A DNA stretch of 64,000 nt from Streptomyces pyxinae (GTDB taxonomy: Bacteria; Actinomycetota; Actinomycetes; Streptomycetales; Streptomycetaceae), in NCBI RefSeq assembly GCF_024756275.1, contig NZ_JANUGQ010000022.1:1-64000 (forward strand), given 5' to 3'. Each line of letters opens with the position of its first letter. Within the stretch, counting starts at the first letter, position 1. The notes beneath the pieces are model-generated. The model made no database searches and had not been told where the DNA came from. It saw only the letters and a program-made list of their open reading frames with translations. Shown here one piece after another: positions 60,367-64,000 of this stretch. Both the position numbers and the translations under genes were made by a program.

Positions 60367-61362
60367 TCAGTCGGCGCGCATGCCCGCGCGCAGCTTCCTC
60401 AGGATCCTGGTGAGCAGGCGGGAGATGTGCATCTGGGAGTAGCCGAGCTCGGCGCCGATCTGCGCCTGGGTCTTCTCCTGTACGAACCGCAGGTCGAGGA
60501 TGTGCCGTTCGCGCTCCTCCAGCCGCGCCAGCAGCGGGGCGAGGGTGTGCAGGTCCTCGAAGAGGTCCATCGCGGGGTCGCGCTCGCCCACGGTCTCGGC
60601 GTGCGCGCGGAAGGGCGAGCCGGGGCCGGGGGAAGAGGTGTTCTCGTCGGTGGTGGGGGTGTCCAGGGAGCCGGCCGTGTAACCGTTGGCGGCGACGAGT
60701 CCCTCGGTGATCTCCTTCTCGGCCATTCCCAGATGGTCCGCCAGCTCCTGAGGCGTCGCGGTCCTCCCCAGCTTCGAGGAGAGCTCGTCCTTGGCCCGGA
60801 GCAGTTCGCCGCGGAGTTCCTGGAGTCGCCGGGGGACGTGGACGGCCCAGCTGGTGTCGCGGAAGTAGCGTTTGATCTCCCCGGAGATGTAGGGGATGGC
60901 GAAGGAGGTGAACTCGACCTCGCGGGAGAGGTCGAACCGGTCGATCGCCTTGATCAGGCCGATGGTGCCCACCTGGACGATGTCCTCCATCGCCCCGTCG
61001 CCGCGGTTGCGGAACCGGTTGGCCACCACCCGTACCAGCGAGAGGTTCATCTCGATGAGGGTGTTGCGGGCGTACTGGTGCTCCCGGGTGCCCTCCTCCA
61101 GACTCCGCAGCCGGTCGAGAAACAGCTTCGACAGCTCGCGCGCGTCCCGGGGAGCGATGCCGGCCGCGTCCTCGATCCGGGGCAGCGCCGTGCCCACCGC
61201 CGGGTGCGCGGCAGTGCCCCGCGCCGACCACGCCCACGAGGGCTCCATAGACAGGGACACGTCACTCACTCCGATCCGGGGGGCCGCCGCGCGGCTGCCG
61301 CGCGGACGACCGCCCGGACCGTCGAGGCCGGGCCGTGGGTCCGGTCGCCGCAGGTTCGGCAT
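60367..61362 (-). CDS. SigB/SigF/SigG-type RNA polymerase sigma factor
   Basis: 331 residues from ATG 61362 (GGAGG six bases upstream). Region 2 about 120-190 (RNTLIEMNLSLVRVVANRFR, then DIVQVGTIGLIKAIDRFDLS), region 3 about 195-250, region 4 about 275-327 (RERHILDLRFVQEKTQAQIG and SQMHISRLLTRIL). This is the SigB-family form with PYISGEIKRYFRDTSWAVHV. A Pro/Gly/Arg-rich extension of about 45 residues precedes it. Such sigma factors respond to osmotic or oxidative stress or to development and are held by RsbW-like kinases. No anti-sigma gene is adjacent, which is typical of orphan SigB paralogues in Streptomyces. The product is related to the sigma tail at 1-205. Confidence 0.95.
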   Translation of the reverse strand: MPNLRRPDPRPGLDGPGGRPRGSRAAAPRIGVSDVSLSMEPSWAWSARGTAAHPAVGTALPRIEDAAGIAPRDARELSKLFLDRLRSLEEGTREHQYARNTLIEMNLSLVRVVANRFRNRGDGAMEDIVQVGTIGLIKAIDRFDLSREVEFTSFAIPYISGEIKRYFRDTSWAVHVPRRLQELRGELLRAKDELSSKLGRTATPQELADHLGMAEKEITEGLVAANGYTAGSLDTPTTDENTSSPGPGSPFRAHAETVGERDPAMDLFEDLHTLAPLLARLEERERHILDLRFVQEKTQAQIGAELGYSQMHISRLLTRILRKLRAGMRAD

Positions 61363-61639
61363 GAGCCCCCTCCGCCCTTCTCGCACATCCGGACGGACGT
61401 GCTCATCGGTGCCGCCAGTGCTGCTGCTAGCCGGTCGAACCGCTGGTCAAACACGGCGGACTCCTGAGCGAAACCAGCGGTACGTTTCGCGCAATCGCCC
61501 CGGCCGGTCCGCGCGACCTCCCGGTCGCGCGCGCCTCGGAGGTCCCGCCGGTGCCGTGGCGCGACGGTGGGAAGCGGGAGGCCGGGGTGCCGGGCCCGCC
61601 GTGAGTGGAAGCACCCCGTCGAGGCCGCATGGGACCGCG

Positions 61640-61687
61640 TGCAAAGGTTTCCTTGCAAAGAGAATTTTGCAACGCTACCTTTGCGTC
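61640..61687 (+). promoter_or_regulatory. Leaderless promoter overlaid by three 14-bp phased TGCAA(A/C)G repeats
   Basis: A -35 TTGCAA (61653-61658), 17-base spacer and -10 TACCTT (61676-61681) place the start of transcription at or near ATG 61688; there is no ribosome binding site. TGCAAAG at 61640-61646 and 61654-61660, and TGCAACG at 61668-61674, repeat every 14 bases and CTTTGC (61679-61684) is the reverse motif. The repeats lie across the promoter, the position expected for an autoregulatory operator of the ArsR-type protein. Upstream 61363-61639 has no gene. Confidence 0.65.
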
Positions 61688-62272
61688 ATGACCGAACCCC
61701 GGGACTCACCTGTCCACCACCTCGACGCCCGGTCCCTGCGCGGCCTCGCGCATCCGCTGCGCATGCGGCTGCTGGACGCACTGCGCTCCGGCGGTCCGGC
61801 CACCGCGTCGCAACTCGCCGGGAAACTGGGCGAGTCGAGCGGCGCGACCAGCTACCACCTCCGACAGCTCGCCGTCCACGGCTTCATCGAGGACGCTCCC
61901 GGGCGCGGCAGGGGCCGGGAGCGGTGGTGGCGGGCGGCCCACCGGGGCCTGCACTTCGACGACGCGCTGCTCACGGATGCCGACCCGGACGTGCGCGGGG
62001 CCGCCGACCTGTACCTGCACGAGATCGCGACCGCCCAGACCCGGGACCTGTCGACCTGGCTCGGCAACCGCCAGACCTGGCCCGAGGAGTGGCTCCGCGC
62101 CTGGGACATGAGCAGCGCGACGCTGCGGCTGACGCCCGAACTGACCCGGGAGCTCGTCGAGGAGATGCAGGCGCTCGTCGACACCTATCGCGACCGGGCC
62201 ACCGGCGAGGACGACGCCAGCACCGCCCAGGTACGCGTTCACACGCACGCCTTCCCGCTCACCTCGGAATGA
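61688..62272 (+). CDS. ArsR-type winged-helix transcriptional regulator
   Basis: 194 residues. The winged helix is near the N-terminus (about 15-80): LRGLAHPLRMRLLDALRSGG, TASQLAGKLGESSGATSYHL, RQLAVHGFIEDAPGRGRGRE. The remainder (about 90-194) is a helical ligand or dimer domain without metal-binding Cys pairs, so it is not a classic metal sensor. Similar regulators control efflux pumps. The downstream partner is only a small protein (62287-62475), whose possible start ATG 62269 overlaps its stop codon. Confidence 0.9.
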   Translation: MTEPRDSPVHHLDARSLRGLAHPLRMRLLDALRSGGPATASQLAGKLGESSGATSYHLRQLAVHGFIEDAPGRGRGRERWWRAAHRGLHFDDALLTDADPDVRGAADLYLHEIATAQTRDLSTWLGNRQTWPEEWLRAWDMSSATLRLTPELTRELVEEMQALVDTYRDRATGEDDASTAQVRVHTHAFPLTSE

Positions 62273-62286
62273 AAGGCAAGAGCTCG

Positions 62287-62475
62287 ATGCACCCCGGAAT
62301 CCACCTTGCTCTGCACCACGCCCGCGCGGCCGAACTCCGGGCCGAGGCCGATGCGTACCGCCTCGTCGGAGCGATCCGGCGCCCCCAGGACCTGCGCACC
62401 CGTCTGGGCTGGGCCCTCGTGGAAGTCGGTCTGCGCCTGGCCACCACCCCCGGAGCGGCAGCCGCTCTCCCCTGA
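62287..62475 (+). CDS. Small hypothetical protein downstream of the ArsR-type gene
   Basis: 62 residues from ATG 62287, preceded by AAAGG at 62272-62276; ATG 62269 (68 residues) overlaps the ArsR stop codon and is an alternative. Helical, with HPGIHLALHHARAAELRAEA at the N-terminus and RLGWALVEVGLRLATTPGAA near the C-terminus. The N-terminal helix is similar in style to small Streptomyces proteins coupled to ArsR regulators. No membrane segment is certain; the last 20 residues are amphipathic. Function unknown. Confidence 0.7.
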   Translation: MHPGIHLALHHARAAELRAEADAYRLVGAIRRPQDLRTRLGWALVEVGLRLATTPGAAAALP

Positions 62476-62559
62476 GACCGCGCCCGCGCGCGCCGCCGCG
62501 TGGGCCGGCGACGGGGCACCGATGTGCGGGAGCCCGGCAGCCGGGCGCATCCTTGCTGT

Positions 62560-64000
62560 GTGACCCGGAACGGCCCCCTCCGGCCCGATTCTCCGGCCGA
62601 CACCGGGACGCCGCCGGGCCCCAGCGGCGGCGGCCGCGTCCCCGGCGGACTGGCCGCCGCGCTGGCCGACGCCACGGTGGGCGCCATCGAGGCCGTCGGC
62701 GGCTACGGCGGCGGCGTCTATCTGCGCTCCGGCACCCCGGGCCTGCTGCGCCTCGCCGTGCTCGCCGGGCTCCCGGGTCCGCTGATGCGGCCCTGGTGGC
62801 GGATGCACATCAACCGCCCCTTTCCGATCGCGGAGGCGTACCGCACCGGCCGCCCGGTGTACCTCGCCGACGCCGAGGACGCCATGCGCCGCTTCCCGCA
62901 GCTCATGGCCGGGCTGCCGTTCCCCTTCGGTTCGCTGTACGCGCCCGTCGGCGACGCGGGGGACCGGTACGGCGTCCTGGTCGCGCTGCGCCCCGCCACC
63001 CCCGGCCGGCCGGTCGCCGCCGCCGACCGGGAACGGATGCTCACCGCCGCCGGCCGGCTGGGCGCCGCCCTCGCCGCGACGGCCGCCGGGGGAGGCTCCG
63101 TCACCTGGGACGGCGAGCCCGTCTGCCTCCAGCTGCCCACCGCCGCCACCCCGCCGGTCCGGACCGCCCGTTTCACCTGGGACCCCGACACCGGCGCCGT
63201 ACACGCCGACGAGGAGCTGCCGCGGTTGCTGGGCCTGGCCCCCGGGCCGCCGCTCGCCACCGCCGGCGAACTGCTCGCGGCGCTCCCGCCGGAGGACGCG
63301 TACGGGCTGTGGGCCCTCGCCCACCGGGTCGCGGCGGCCGACCGTACCGTGCGGCGGCGGATCTGGCTGCGCGGGCGGGAGGGACGACCGTACCTGCTGG
63401 AACTCGACCGGGACCGGGACGGGACGGGGGACGACGGCCGGGACGTGCCCGGAGCCGGCGACCGGGACGGAACCGGGGCCGGGGCCGGGGGCGACCGCCG
63501 GGACGTGACCGGGGCCGGTGGCCGGGGGCGGACGCTCACCGGGTTCCTGGTGGACCCCGGCAGCGGTCCGGTGGTCGCCGCCGCCGGGGACCGGCTGCCC
63601 CGGGGGCTGGTCTCGCTCGACCGGCTCGGCCGGATCTCCCACGTCAGCAGCACCGCCGAGACCCTGCTCGGCCACAGCCGCACCGAACTGACCGGCCGGG
63701 TGCTGTGGGAGGCCGTGGAGTGGTTCGGCCGCCCCGCCTACGAGGACCATCTGCGGGCCGCGCTCCTCTCCGACGAGCCGGTGGACTTCCTCGCCCACCG
63801 GGACTCCGGCCACTGGCTCGCCGTCTCCGTCCACCCGGGCCACGACGGGCTCACCCTCACGCTCGCCGACACCGACCGCCCCGCCTACTCGCCGGGCGCG
63901 GTGTCCGGCGCCGGACCCGGGATCGGCTCGCCCGCCGACCGGGCGGGGGTGCTCTACCGGCCGGTCGCACTGGCCATCGCGCTCACCGAGGCGGTCACCG
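62560..64000 (+). CDS. GAF/PAS-domain regulator, 5' part (probable SpoIIE-type phosphatase), runs off the window
   Basis: The window ends inside it; 480 codons are visible from GTG 62560 and no stop occurs. A GAF-like domain about 30-170 (VGAIEAVGGYGGGVYLRSGT, MAGLPFPFGSLYAPVGDAGD), then a Gly/Asp/Arg-rich linker (about 285-325) and a PAS domain about 345-430 (LVSLDRLGRISHVSSTAETL, LLGHSRTELTGRVLWEAVEW). GAF plus PAS in this order is common in Streptomyces SpoIIE phosphatases, but the phosphatase lies outside the window, so the class is inferred. No ribosome binding site precedes GTG 62560; a CATCCT box at 62549-62554 suggests a leaderless start. Confidence 0.7.
   Translation, partial: MTRNGPLRPDSPADTGTPPGPSGGGRVPGGLAAALADATVGAIEAVGGYGGGVYLRSGTPGLLRLAVLAGLPGPLMRPWWRMHINRPFPIAEAYRTGRPVYLADAEDAMRRFPQLMAGLPFPFGSLYAPVGDAGDRYGVLVALRPATPGRPVAAADRERMLTAAGRLGAALAATAAGGGSVTWDGEPVCLQLPTAATPPVRTARFTWDPDTGAVHADEELPRLLGLAPGPPLATAGELLAALPPEDAYGLWALAHRVAAADRTVRRRIWLRGREGRPYLLELDRDRDGTGDDGRDVPGAGDRDGTGAGAGGDRRDVTGAGGRGRTLTGFLVDPGSGPVVAAAGDRLPRGLVSLDRLGRISHVSSTAETLLGHSRTELTGRVLWEAVEWFGRPAYEDHLRAALLSDEPVDFLAHRDSGHWLAVSVHPGHDGLTLTLADTDRPAYSPGAVSGAGPGIGSPADRAGVLYRPVALAIALTEAVT

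Overview
The window comes from a very GC-rich actinomycete, almost certainly a Streptomyces or close relative. The signs are strong G/C bias at third codon positions, frequent GTG/TTG starts, many ATGA/GTGA stop-start overlaps, and typical Streptomyces families: a WhiB-like protein, an XRE/DUF397/RsbW-like module, SpoIIE phosphatases fused to RsbW-like kinases, a DUF574 methyltransferase, an S1E protease and an isorenieratene-type carotenoid cluster. I saw no rRNA, tRNA, CRISPR array or intact insertion sequence. It reads as chromosomal accessory sequence mixed with housekeeping genes (pgm, a Sua5-like gene).

Layout. 1-7.1 kb: tail of a SigB/F/G-type sigma factor, a CsbD-like stress protein and two divergent SpoIIE phosphatases. 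7.5-11.2 kb: secreted S1E protease, PEP mutase/isocitrate lyase-family enzyme, secreted Rpf-like muralytic protein, small acidic protein. 11.7-15.0 kb: DUF574 methyltransferase, XRE/DUF5753 regulator, DUF397 protein, RsbW-like kinase and WhiB-like protein. 15.4-17.8 kb: a third SpoIIE phosphatase. 18.2-28.3 kb: convergent crtYTU and crtEIBV operons plus an ECF sigma gene divergent from crtE, together a plausible isorenieratene (aromatic carotenoid) pathway. 28.7-32.4 kb: phosphoglucomutase, DoxX-like membrane protein, two small genes. 32.9-35.2 kb: TPR protein coupled to a polyprenyl synthase. 35.2-38.1 kb: a large Pro/His-rich membrane protein.

38.5-42.8 kb is the least explained part. A 62-residue peptide gene is followed by a gene of unknown family, two tandem paralogues that I believe belong to DUF6895, and a cytoplasmic beta-lactamase-fold hydrolase. 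The last four genes are joined by 4-base stop-start overlaps. The set resembles a peptide-maturation operon, but no product is known to me. It is the best candidate here for an undescribed system.

43-52 kb: AlkB-like dioxygenase, DUF5954 protein, a fourth SpoIIE phosphatase with a CitA/DcuS-like sensor body, a methyltransferase, small DUF2795 and DUF5133 proteins, an RpiR regulator and a Sua5/YciO protein. 52.2-53.6 kb: two neighbouring exported-protein genes, one interrupted by a stop codon at codon 7 and one by a frameshift in the signal peptide. 54-60.2 kb: AraC regulator, CBS protein, STAS protein and four coupled glycosyltransferases. 60.4-64 kb: a second SigB/F/G-type sigma gene, an ArsR-type regulator with a leaderless promoter overlaid by three phased repeats, a small coupled protein, and the start of a fifth GAF/PAS regulator that runs off the window.

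The common theme is partner switching. There are two SigB-family sigma factors, four (probably five) SpoIIE phosphatases, four fused and two free RsbW-like kinases and one STAS antagonist, placed around carotenoid, wall and secretion genes.
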